A DNA stretch of 64,000 bases from Kitasatospora aureofaciens (GTDB taxonomy: Bacteria; Actinomycetota; Actinomycetes; Streptomycetales; Streptomycetaceae): NCBI GenBank assembly GCA_000720845.1, contig JODU01000023.1, positions 1 through 64,000 of the forward strand. Reading direction: 5' to 3'. Shown in pieces: positions 26,504-33,881 of this stretch. Within the stretch, counting starts at the first letter, position 1; each line of letters starts with the position of its first letter. The notes below the pieces were generated by a model. The model was given only the letters and a program-made list of their open reading frames with translations. It was not told where the DNA came from and made no database searches. Both the position numbers and the translations under genes were made by a program.

Positions 26504-28209
26504 GCGCCGTCACCCTCGGGCGTCGTGCCGCTCCCGTGCGCCTCTGCGCCCTCGCGGCCTTCGCGCATCGGCACCCGGACGCCCCGCTCCCCGGCCACCG
26601 ACTCGGCGATGTCGTACCCGGCGTCGACGTGCCGGATGACGCCCATGCCGGGGTCGTTGGTGAGCACCCGGCGGATCTTCTCCCCGGCGAGAGGAGTGCC
26701 GTCGGCGACGGTGACCTGTCCGGCGTGGATGGAGCGGCCCATGCCGACGCCGCCGCCGTGGTGGAGGGAGACCCAGGAGGCGCCGGAGGCCACGTTGACC
26801 ATGGCGTTGAGCAGCGGCCAGTCGGCGATGGCGTCGGAGCCGTCGAGCATCGCCTCGGTCTCGCGGTACGGGGAGGCGACGGAGCCGCAGTCGAGGTGGT
26901 CGCGGCCGATGACGATCGGGGCGGCCAGCTCGCCGCTCGCGACCATGTCGTTGAACCGCTCTCCGGCCTTGTCGCGCTCGCCGTAGCCGAGCCAGCAGAT
27001 GCGGGCGGGCAGGCCCTGGAAGTGGACCCGTTCCCCGGCCATCTTGATCCAGCGGGCCAGGGACTCGTTCTCGGGGAACAGGTCGAGGATCGCCTGGTCG
27101 GTCTTGGCGATGTCGGCGGGGTCGCCGGACAGGGCGGCCCAGCGGAAGGGGCCCTTGCCCTCGCAGAACAGGGGGCGGATGTAGGCGGGGACGAAGCCGG
27201 GGAAGGCGAAGGCCCGGTCGTATCCGGCGAGCTGTGCCTCGCCGCGGATGGAGTTGCCGTAGTCGAAGACCTCGGCACCGGCGTCCTGGAAGCCGACCAT
27301 GGCCTCGACGTGCCGGGCCATGGACTCGCGGGCCCGGGTGGTGAAGCCGGCCGGGTCCTTGGCGGCGGCGTCGGCCATGTCCTCGAAGGCGATGCCGGTG
27401 GGCAGGTAGGCCAGCGGGTCGTGCGCCGAGGTCTGGTCGGTGACGATGTCGATCGGGGCGCCCATGGCGAGAAGCTGCGGGACCAGTTCGGCGGCGTTGC
27501 CCAGGACGCCGATGGACAGCGGCTTACGCCGGTCCCGGGCCTCGGTGGCCAGCTGGAGGGCGTGGTCGAGGGAGTCGGCCTTGACGTCGAGGTAGCGGTG
27601 CTCGATGCGGCGGTCGATGGCGCGCGGGTCGCAGTCGACGCAGATCACGACGCCGTCGTTCATGGTGACGGCCAGCGGCTGGGCGCCGCCCATGCCGCCG
27701 AGGCCGGCGGTGAGGGTGATGGTGCCGGCCAGCGTGCCGCCGAACTTCTTCGCGGCGACGGCGGCGAAGGTCTCGTAGGTGCCCTGGAGGATGCCCTGGG
27801 TGCCGATGTAGATCCAGGAGCCGGCCGTCATCTGCCCGTACATGGTCAGGCCGAGGGCTTCCAGCCGGCGGAACTCCTCCCAGTTGGCCCAGTCCCCGAC
27901 CAGGTTGGAGTTGGCGATGAGGACCCGCGGGGCCCACTCGTGGGTCTGCATGACGCCGACCGGCCGGCCGGACTGGACGAGCATCGTCTCGTCCTGCTTG
28001 AGGGTGCGCAGGGTCCGCACCATCGCGTCGAAGGAACGCCAGTCGCGGGCCGCCTTCCCCGTGCCGCCGTAGACGACGAGCTTGTCGGGGTGCTCGGCGA
28101 CCTCCGGGTCGAGGTTGTTCTGCAGCATCCGCAGGGCGGCCTCCTGCTGCCAGCCCAGGGCGCTCGGCTCGGTACCGCGTGGCGCTCGGACAGGACGAGG
28201 TCCGGACAT
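26500..28209 (-). CDS. hutU: Urocanate hydratase
   Basis: 569 aa, ATG at 28209 with AGGAGG seven bases upstream. It has the urocanase domains, including QSGRPVGVMQTHEWAPRV, TAGLGGMGGAQPLAVTMNDG (NAD+-binding), FDYGNSIRGEAQ and the conserved Cys in RPLFCEGKGPFRW. It hydrates urocanate to 4-imidazolone-5-propanoate with NAD+ as electrophile. It is the first gene of the leftward hut block. A 27-bp inverted-repeat region lies upstream of the start (28254-28280). Confidence 0.95.
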   Translation of the reverse strand: MSGPRPVRAPRGTEPSALGWQQEAALRMLQNNLDPEVAEHPDKLVVYGGTGKAARDWRSFDAMVRTLRTLKQDETMLVQSGRPVGVMQTHEWAPRVLIANSNLVGDWANWEEFRRLEALGLTMYGQMTAGSWIYIGTQGILQGTYETFAAVAAKKFGGTLAGTITLTAGLGGMGGAQPLAVTMNDGVVICVDCDPRAIDRRIEHRYLDVKADSLDHALQLATEARDRRKPLSIGVLGNAAELVPQLLAMGAPIDIVTDQTSAHDPLAYLPTGIAFEDMADAAAKDPAGFTTRARESMARHVEAMVGFQDAGAEVFDYGNSIRGEAQLAGYDRAFAFPGFVPAYIRPLFCEGKGPFRWAALSGDPADIAKTDQAILDLFPENESLARWIKMAGERVHFQGLPARICWLGYGERDKAGERFNDMVASGELAAPIVIGRDHLDCGSVASPYRETEAMLDGSDAIADWPLLNAMVNVASGASWVSLHHGGGVGMGRSIHAGQVTVADGTPLAGEKIRRVLTNDPGMGVIRHVDAGYDIAESVAGERGVRVPMREGREGAEAHGSGTTPEGDGA

Positions 28210-28253
28210 GGTCTGCCTCCTGGTGGCTTGCTCCCGGCGGATTGTTGCTGCGG

Positions 28254-28280
28254 CTATTCATATCCTCGCCTCCTGAATAG
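28254..28280. promoter_or_regulatory. Candidate hut operator: inverted repeat CTATTCA-13-TGAATAG
   Basis: Perfect 7-base arms flank 13 bases containing CCTCGCC, 45-71 bp upstream of the hutU start. On the leftward strand a TTGACT hexamer lies just upstream (complement of 28285-28290), resembling a -35 element. The same CTATTCA arm followed by CCTCGCC appears upstream of the RpiR-type regulator gene (30011-30024), suggesting one protein acts at both promoters. Confidence 0.5.
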
Positions 28281-28318
28281 AACTAGTCAACAGGGTCGTG
28301 TCCGCGCGGCGCACATGC

Positions 28319-28352
28319 GAGTGCGGGGCCCCCGGTCGGGGACCCCGCACTC
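28319..28352 (-). terminator. Hairpin terminator after the leftward membrane-protein gene
   Basis: A 10-bp perfect stem (28319-28328 with 28343-28352), extended by inner C/G pairs, lies 33 bases beyond the stop codon of the membrane protein and separates it from hutU. Confidence 0.75.
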
Positions 28353-28384
28353 GGACTGCCGGTTCTTGTCGTGGTCGCTCGCGC

Positions 28385-28972
28385 TCAGACTGCCGCGGGC
28401 GTCTTGCGCCTGGCACCGCCCGGTGCCGCGTCGCCCGCCGCGATGCCCGTGCTGCGGTAGGCCTTGACCGCCTTGCCCGCGGGGCGGCCGGCGTTGCCGG
28501 CGAGCCAGTCCACGCGGACCCACAGCAGGGCGTCCCCGGCCTGTTCGCGGCGGCCGATCCAGGCGGACTTGAGCCACAGCCCGGCGCCGCAGCCGGCCAG
28601 CAGCAGCCCGCCCGCGGCGGGCACGGCGAAGGCGCTGCCGAGGGCGGCGAGGAAGGCGAGAAGCAGCCACCAGCGGTGGCCCCGGCGCCAGTTGCGCACG
28701 GTGACCCGGCGGTCCTGGAGCACATCGTGCTTGCCCGCGCGGGCGGCCGAACCTGCGAGGGCGGTGTAGCGCCGCCTGCGCACCCACGCCACGACGGCCG
28801 TGGCGACGATGAAGAGCGCGGCACCGGCCAGCACCCCGATCCGGCGTCCGGTGAGTCCGGGCACCAGTACGCCGATGCCCGCCGCGAAAACGCCCAGCCA
28901 CCACAGCGGTGCGGCGCCCGCCCGTACGACGACGGCGACCCGCGCCAGCCCCACCTGTCCTCCGCGCGCCAC
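28385..28972 (-). CDS. Membrane protein, unknown function
   Basis: 195 aa from GTG at 28972, chosen because AGGAGG ends six to seven bases upstream; a longer in-frame ATG lacks this. Hydrophobic segments lie at about 22-62 (APLWWLGVFAAGIGVLVPGL and IGVLAGAALFIVATAVVAWV), and at about 100-135. Between and after them are basic stretches and a C-terminal Lys/Arg/Ala-rich tail. No family motif is recognised. It lies between the hut block and the RpiR regulator, in the same direction. Confidence 0.7.
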   Translation of the reverse strand: MARGGQVGLARVAVVVRAGAAPLWWLGVFAAGIGVLVPGLTGRRIGVLAGAALFIVATAVVAWVRRRRYTALAGSAARAGKHDVLQDRRVTVRNWRRGHRWWLLLAFLAALGSAFAVPAAGGLLLAGCGAGLWLKSAWIGRREQAGDALLWVRVDWLAGNAGRPAGKAVKAYRSTGIAAGDAAPGGARRKTPAAV

Positions 28973-29113
28973 GTCCTGCCTCCTGTTCCGTTCCGGCCCG
29001 TGCGATGTGTCCGGTGCCGATGCGTCTGAAGGGTGTGTCAGGCGCCGCACTGTAACGGGGCAAGCTGAGACGAGTCTGAGAACGCGTCCGCCGTCCGGGC
29101 ACCCCGCGCGGGG

Positions 29114-29992
29114 TCAGTCCACGAAGAGCCCCCGCGCCACGGCTTTGGCGTCGAACTCCTCCAGCCGGGCCTGCGCGTCCGGCAGGTCGTCGCACATCGC
29201 CTCGAGGAGCACCCGGCCGAGCAGCATCGGCGCGCAGGCCGTGTCGAAGGCGAGGCCGGTGCCGACGGCGGCGGGCAGCAGCAGGTCGGACACCTTGGCG
29301 ACCGGCGCGAAGGCGGAGTCGGCGACGGTCACCACCGTGAGCCCCGCCTCCTTGGCGTGGGTGAGCGCCTCGACGACCTCGCGCGGGTGCCGGGGCAGGG
29401 CGAAGCAGAGCAGCGTGCCCGCTCCGGCCCGGACGGCGGCGTCGATGCGGTCGTGGAGCATCGTGCCGCCCTCGCCCAGCAGCCGGACGTCCGGGTGGAC
29501 CTTGGCGGCGAAGTAGGCGAAGCCGTGCGCCTGGGCGGCGGCGGCCCGCAGTCCGAGCACCGGCAGCGGCCGGCTCCCGGCGAGCAGGCGGCCGGCCTCC
29601 CGCACCGGACCCGGGTCGGCCAGCACCTCCGCGAGGTGCCGGAGGTTCTCGATCTCGGCCGCCACCGCCTGCTGGTACTCGTTGCCGGCCCCGGTGTCCG
29701 CGACCGGCTCCGCGGGCGCGACCTCGCGCAGATGGCGCCGCAGCGCCGGATAGCCGTCGAAACCGAGGGCGACGGCGAAGCGGGTCACGGACGGCTGGCT
29801 GACCCCCGCCAGCTCGGCCAGCTCCACGCTCGACAGAAACGGCACGTCGGAGGCGCGGCGCACCATGCTGTGCGCGATGCGCCGCTGGGTCGGCGTCAGC
29901 CGGTGCCCCTCGAACAGGGCCTGGAGCCGTGCCGCCGGGCTGTCGGCCCCGTTCGTCCCACCACGCGCACCGGCCCCACTGGTCCCGCTCAT
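29114..29992 (-). CDS. RpiR/MurR-type transcriptional regulator with SIS domain
   Basis: 292 aa. An N-terminal RpiR helix-turn-helix (about 30-95: LTPTQRRIAHSMV, ELAELAGVSQPSVTRFAVALGF) is followed by a SIS phosphosugar-binding domain (about 130-270: LPVLGLRAAAAQAHGF, FALPRHPREVVEALTHAKEAGLTVV). Family members sense phosphorylated sugars or, in some bacteria, control amino-acid catabolism. Two motifs in its upstream region match or resemble the hutU operator, so it is the best local candidate for hut regulation. It is the last recognisable core gene before the terpenoid cluster. Confidence 0.88.
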   Translation of the reverse strand: MSGTSGAGARGGTNGADSPAARLQALFEGHRLTPTQRRIAHSMVRRASDVPFLSSVELAELAGVSQPSVTRFAVALGFDGYPALRRHLREVAPAEPVADTGAGNEYQQAVAAEIENLRHLAEVLADPGPVREAGRLLAGSRPLPVLGLRAAAAQAHGFAYFAAKVHPDVRLLGEGGTMLHDRIDAAVRAGAGTLLCFALPRHPREVVEALTHAKEAGLTVVTVADSAFAPVAKVSDLLLPAAVGTGLAFDTACAPMLLGRVLLEAMCDDLPDAQARLEEFDAKAVARGLFVD

Positions 29993-30010
29993 GGCCTGCT
30001 CCCCCTACGT

Positions 30011-30048
30011 CTATTCACCTCGCCCGGTCACTGCATACCGTTATACAG
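30011..30048. promoter_or_regulatory. Candidate operators upstream of the RpiR-type regulator
   Basis: CTATTCACCTCGCC at 30011-30024 repeats the left arm and spacer of the hutU inverted repeat, minus three bases. Immediately beyond, 30031-30048 is an imperfect palindrome (CTGCATA-CCGT-TATACAG). Both lie within 60 bp upstream of the regulator start, consistent with autoregulation. Confidence 0.4.
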
Positions 30049-30130
30049 CGAGGCGCCGGAGGGCACGATGCCGAGGGACGGCCGAGAGCGCCTGCTCCAG
30101 TCCCGCCGGCGCCGTGCCCCCGGCCCTCAC

Positions 30131-30161
30131 CTCCTCGGCTCCTCGGCTCCTCGGCTCCTCG
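30131..30161. repeat. Short tandem repeat of an 8-bp unit at the left edge of the terpenoid cluster
   Basis: The octamer CTCCTCGG recurs about four times in the gap between the P450 stop and the regulator promoter. It is a simple-sequence repeat with no evident regulatory role. It coincides with the apparent boundary between core genes and the accessory cluster. Confidence 0.7.
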
Positions 30162-30184
30162 CAACGGGCGGTACTGACGCCAGG

Positions 30185-31378
30185 TCAGCAACGGACCGCG
30201 AGACGTGCGGGGCCCCGAAGGCTCAGCAGTCCGTTCCAGCGGACCTCCTCGGCCTGTTCCAGGCCGGGGAAGCGGCGGACCAGCTCGCCGATGGCGACCC
30301 GGGCCTGGATCCGGGCGAGCGCGCCGCCGATGCAGTAGTGGGCACCACCGCCGAACGAGACGTGACGACGGGCGTTCTCGCGGTCCAGCCGCAGCCGGTC
30401 GGCATCCGGGCCCCAGAACTCCTCGTCGCGGTTGGCCCCGGCCAGGCTCGCGAGGACCACCGAACCGGCCGGGATCTCGTGGTCGCCCAGCGGTTGGGCG
30501 ACGAGCGTGACGCGTCGGGCGAGGTGGACGGGCGGCTCGTAGCGGAGCAGTTCCTCGACGGCGTTGCGATCGAGGCCGGGTGTGGCGCGGAGGAGGCCGA
30601 GCTGGTCGGGATGGCGCAGCAGCGCGAGGGTCCCGCCCGAGATCAGGTTGACGGTCGTCTCGTAGCCGGCGACGTAGATCATGGCGACCTGGGCGACCAG
30701 TTCGTCGTGGCTGAGTCGGTCGCCGTCGTCCTCCGCGTCGATGAGGGCGGTGAGCAGGTCGTCGGCGCGGTCCCGTCGCTTGCGGGAGATCGCGTCGGAG
30801 ACCAGGTCCACCATCTCGGCGTCGGCTGCCTCGACGTCCGCCTCGGCGCCGGCCCCGGGCTCTCCCAGTCGGATCAGCAGGCTGGTCAGCTCGCGCAGGC
30901 GCACGGTGTCGACCGGTGGCATGCCGAGGATCCGGGTGATCACGGCGAACGGAAGGGGAAAGGCGAGGGTTTCCACGAGGTCCCCTCCCCCGGCCGAGTC
31001 CAGGCCGTCCAGCGCCTTGTCGACCAGGTCGCGCACCACCGGCTCGATGCCGCTCATCGCGCGGGGGGTGAACGCCTGGGAGACGAGTCTGCGCAGCCTG
31101 GTGTGGTGCGGGGGGTCCTGGTCGATCAGCGCGAGTCCCTTGAGGCGCGGCGACCGGCCGGCGTCGTCGGCGCCCCGTGCGTTGCGTTTGTCGACGGAGT
31201 GGTCCGCGCGCAGCAACGCCTCCACGTCCTTGTACCGGGAGACCACCCAGAAGCCCCCCGGGTGCGCGTGCACCGGTGCGTGCCGGCGTATCTCGGCGTA
31301 GTGGGGGTGCGGGTCCTCCATGAATCCGTCGGAGAGCGGGTTGAACATGACCGGGGTCCGACGCGTCGCGCCGCTCAT
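30185..31378 (-). CDS. Cytochrome P450, terpenoid cluster
   Basis: 397 aa, ATG at 31378 overlapping the preceding stop (ATGA, 31375-31378). It is a typical class I bacterial P450 with the I-helix AGYETT, K-helix EELLR, and heme loop FGGGAHYCIGGALAR with ligand Cys349. It is probably a terpenoid hydroxylase. It is the last gene of the leftward operon. No ferredoxin or ferredoxin reductase is encoded in the cluster, so electrons must come from chromosomally encoded partners elsewhere. Confidence 0.93.
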   Translation of the reverse strand: MSGATRRTPVMFNPLSDGFMEDPHPHYAEIRRHAPVHAHPGGFWVVSRYKDVEALLRADHSVDKRNARGADDAGRSPRLKGLALIDQDPPHHTRLRRLVSQAFTPRAMSGIEPVVRDLVDKALDGLDSAGGGDLVETLAFPLPFAVITRILGMPPVDTVRLRELTSLLIRLGEPGAGAEADVEAADAEMVDLVSDAISRKRRDRADDLLTALIDAEDDGDRLSHDELVAQVAMIYVAGYETTVNLISGGTLALLRHPDQLGLLRATPGLDRNAVEELLRYEPPVHLARRVTLVAQPLGDHEIPAGSVVLASLAGANRDEEFWGPDADRLRLDRENARRHVSFGGGAHYCIGGALARIQARVAIGELVRRFPGLEQAEEVRWNGLLSLRGPARLAVRC

Positions 31379-32304
31379 GAGGTGCGTCCTCTCTCGATGT
31401 GGGGCGATAGGGAAACAGGCGTCGGCGAGGCCGGCGTCCTGCCGCGCCGGTACGCCGCCGCGGCGAGCGCGCCCACGGTCAGCGCGCCGCCCACGGCGAC
31501 GCCCTTGCGCAGGCCCGTGCCGGAGGGGGAAGCGGGCGCGGGGGCAGGGCGGTGGCCGGCAGTCCGGGGGTAGGGCCCCACGGCTTCCGCGTAGCGGCGC
31601 CGGCAGACGTCGGCGATCCGTGCCCGCCGCTCGGGCGGCAGCGCCGACAGGCGCTCCAGGAACATCGCCTCGTAGCGGTCGACCTCGCGTCGAAGCTCCG
31701 CGGCGGCCGCGTCCCCGAAGAGTTCCACGAAGGCGGCGTAGACGTTCAGGGTGCCCGCGGCGACGTCCTGCTCGTAGTGCCGCAGGTCGTTGGCGATGTC
31801 GGCGAGCACCTCCACCGGCCAGAGCAGGTCCCGGGCCGCCGGGTCCATCGGCCGCCGGCGCAGGGCGAAGGTCATGGCGCGCAGCAGGCGCACGTCGGTG
31901 GGCCGCAGCTCGACCATGGCGAGGACGTCCTCCCGGGCGACGGTGCCGCGCGACGTGGTGCCGTTCTCCAGCCGGATGAACCGCTCCGCCTCGTCGACGA
32001 GGAAGGCCACGTCGTCGTTCCACGCCCTCAGTAGCCGCAGTACCTTCTCGAAGGCCCTCTTGTACGTGTGGAACGCCTCGTAGTCGCTGCCCCGCACGGC
32101 ATCGAGGTCCACCGCCGCGTTCCGTTCGGCCAGCGAGTCGACGCGATAGACCAGGTACTCGACGCCGAGCAGCACGGGCGTCAGCCGCAGGCGCTGCCGG
32201 CGCGGCACCTCGTCCACTACGTAGTACATCCGCAGGACGTAGTCCCGCACGATGCCCGCGGCCTTCCCCAGGGGAGTCGCCGCCAGGCCGGCCGGAGTGA
32301 TCAT
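31375..32304 (-). CDS. Terpene-synthase-like protein, stand-alone homologue of the cyclase fusion's N-terminal domain
   Basis: 309 aa, ATG at 32304 overlapping the PAP2 stop (ATGA). It is all-helical in character. NDDVAFLVDE at 96-105 resembles an Asp-rich metal motif, and NDLRHYEQDV at 172-181 resembles the NSE/ND-E second metal motif of class I isoprenoid enzymes. LNVYAAFVELFG follows. A possible C-terminal membrane anchor lies at about 268-285. Residues 105-246 align with residues 124-260 of the fusion protein encoded at 33882-35423. It could be a class I terpene synthase or a prenyl-transferring enzyme. Neither the family nor the activity is certain. Confidence 0.6.
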   Translation of the reverse strand: MITPAGLAATPLGKAAGIVRDYVLRMYYVVDEVPRRQRLRLTPVLLGVEYLVYRVDSLAERNAAVDLDAVRGSDYEAFHTYKRAFEKVLRLLRAWNDDVAFLVDEAERFIRLENGTTSRGTVAREDVLAMVELRPTDVRLLRAMTFALRRRPMDPAARDLLWPVEVLADIANDLRHYEQDVAAGTLNVYAAFVELFGDAAAAELRREVDRYEAMFLERLSALPPERRARIADVCRRRYAEAVGPYPRTAGHRPAPAPASPSGTGLRKGVAVGGALTVGALAAAAYRRGRTPASPTPVSLSPHIERGRTS

Positions 32305-32975
32305 CTGGCTTCCTTTCCGCAGGAGTTCGGATGTCGGGCGTCGAGGTGCCAGGCGACCGCGCAGCCGACCGTCAGTCCCAGCAGGCAGCCGCCCGCGACG
32401 TCGGCGGCGTGGTGGGCTTCGGCCAGGACGCGGGAGACGCCGACGGCCGGCACGAGGAGCGCGCCCGCGCCCAGGCACAGCCACCACAGCCACGTGCCCC
32501 CGCGCACCACCACCAGCAGCACCACCAGGACGAGGGTCGCGGAGGCCATGTGGCCGGACGGGAAGCTGAACCCGGCGTCCTGGCGCGCGCCGTCGGCCGG
32601 GACCGGGGCGGGCCGCCCCACCAGGGGTTCGAGCAGCATCTCGGCGGCGAACTGCACGCTCAGTCCGGCCAGCACCCAGAGGGCGGCGCCGAGGCGCCGA
32701 CGCCACAGCAGCAGGCCGAGGACCGCGAGCACACCCGCGGCGAGCAGGGCCGAGCCCGCCAGGTCCGCCCACCCGCCGGCGCCCGCCCAGGGTCCGTCCG
32801 GTGCCCCGAGCGAACGGTCGGCCCATTCGCGGGCGTCGGCGTCGAACGTTCTGACGGCATCGCTCCGGGCCGTCACCAGCACGGTCAGCACCAGGAGCGC
32901 CACCGCCGAGACCGCCGAGGCGACGAGGTGCCGGGAGGCGGCCACTGTGGCGGCCGCGGCCTCGGCCCCGGTCAC
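32301..32975 (-). CDS. PAP2-type membrane phosphatase, terpenoid cluster
   Basis: 224 aa, GTG at 32975 overlapping the methyltransferase stop (GTGA). Five or six membrane segments are visible. Phosphatase motif 2 is FPSGHMAS (139-142 PSGH) and motif 3 is SRVLAEAHHAAD (Arg182, His188, Asp192). In motif 1 (consensus Lys-X6-Arg-Pro) the Lys position holds Leu, although Arg121-Pro remains. The family removes phosphate from lipid phosphates and prenyl diphosphates at the membrane. Here it may dephosphorylate a prenyl diphosphate or a cyclised phosphate. Reduced or altered activity is possible because of the missing Lys. Confidence 0.82.
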   Translation of the reverse strand: MTGAEAAAATVAASRHLVASAVSAVALLVLTVLVTARSDAVRTFDADAREWADRSLGAPDGPWAGAGGWADLAGSALLAAGVLAVLGLLLWRRRLGAALWVLAGLSVQFAAEMLLEPLVGRPAPVPADGARQDAGFSFPSGHMASATLVLVVLLVVVRGGTWLWWLCLGAGALLVPAVGVSRVLAEAHHAADVAGGCLLGLTVGCAVAWHLDARHPNSCGKEAR

Positions 32976-33874
32976 AGGGCGGGCTCGGCGGGGGCGCTCG
33001 CGGCCGGGTCGGCGTCGCCGGGCTTCCTGGCCGTGACCACCTTGTAGCGCCATACGCCCGCGTCGAACATCCGGATCTGCGCCGCGGACGCGATCAGGTT
33101 GTCGGCCGGTACCGGAGCCAGCACTCCGATCCGCCGGAAGGCCGGGGCGGTGGGGCCGAGCAGCCGCACCAGCCATCCCAGCCGCCGCAGCGAGGGGGCG
33201 ACGTGGTGGGAGATGTCGAGGATCCGTATCTCGTCGAAGCCCTGCTTGCGCAACAGCCGCTCGTACTCGGCCTCCGAGAGCAGACCGGGCATCGCCCACC
33301 CCTGGCACCAGGTCTGCAGCTCGTCCTCCTCGGCCGGGGTGAGCGCGGGGTCCTCGCGGACCAGGTACTCGGCGATCATCAGCCGGCCGCCGGGAGCCAG
33401 CACCCGGTGGGCCTCGCGGACGAAGGCCTCCTTGTCGTCGACGTGAACGACGCTCTCCAGCGCCCATACGACGGTGTGCGAGCCTGCGGGGAGCCCGGTG
33501 TCGGTGAAGTCGGCCTCCACGAACTCCACGTTGTCCTCGACGCCCGCCCGACGGGCAGCCTCCCGGGCGGCCGTGACCTGGAAGGGGGTGATGTTCACGC
33601 CGGTCGCCCGGCAGCCGAACCGTTCGGCGATGCGGATCACGCACCCGCCGATCCCGCAGCCGGCGTCCATGATGCGGTCCTCGGGGGTGATCCCGACGAC
33701 GGACGCCAGAAAGCCGGTCATCCGCCGCAGCGCGGTGACGTGGTTCCGGATCCCCTGGTCGTAGAAGCCGAAGTGCAGGGCCCCGGCCTTCTCGCTGCGC
33801 CACAGGTGGCGGTAGTCCCAGCGTGTTCCCTCGAAGTAGTCGACGACCTGCTGACGGCTCGCGTTCATGGGCAT
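32972..33874 (-). CDS. SAM-dependent C-methyltransferase, terpenoid cluster
   Basis: 300 aa from ATG at 33874; an in-frame ATG at 33868 is equally plausible because AGGAAGGGA precedes both. It is a class I methyltransferase with motif I DAGCGIGG (70-77), motif II region VEFVEADFTDTGLP and post-motif ALESVVHVDD. The pattern resembles sterol, tocopherol and prenyl-diphosphate C-methyltransferases more than O-methyltransferases. It may add a methyl group to GGPP or to a cyclised terpene. The substrate is inferred from context only. It begins just after the cyclase fusion gene. Confidence 0.82.
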   Translation of the reverse strand: MPMNASRQQVVDYFEGTRWDYRHLWRSEKAGALHFGFYDQGIRNHVTALRRMTGFLASVVGITPEDRIMDAGCGIGGCVIRIAERFGCRATGVNITPFQVTAAREAARRAGVEDNVEFVEADFTDTGLPAGSHTVVWALESVVHVDDKEAFVREAHRVLAPGGRLMIAEYLVREDPALTPAEEDELQTWCQGWAMPGLLSEAEYERLLRKQGFDEIRILDISHHVAPSLRRLGWLVRLLGPTAPAFRRIGVLAPVPADNLIASAAQIRMFDAGVWRYKVVTARKPGDADPAASAPAEPAL

Positions 33875-33881
33875 TCCCTTC

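Noticed and set aside
27524..28261. An open frame from ATG at 28261 with a good AGGAGG, upstream of and overlapping hutU
   Set aside because: It runs out of frame through hutU for 245 codons with Arg/His/Pro-rich composition. The AGGAGG probably belongs to chance or to a leader; no short stop makes it a credible leader peptide.
30050..30184. Mobile element or attachment site at the cluster edge
   Set aside because: Only a simple 8-bp repeat is visible; there is no transposase, integrase, target duplication or tRNA.
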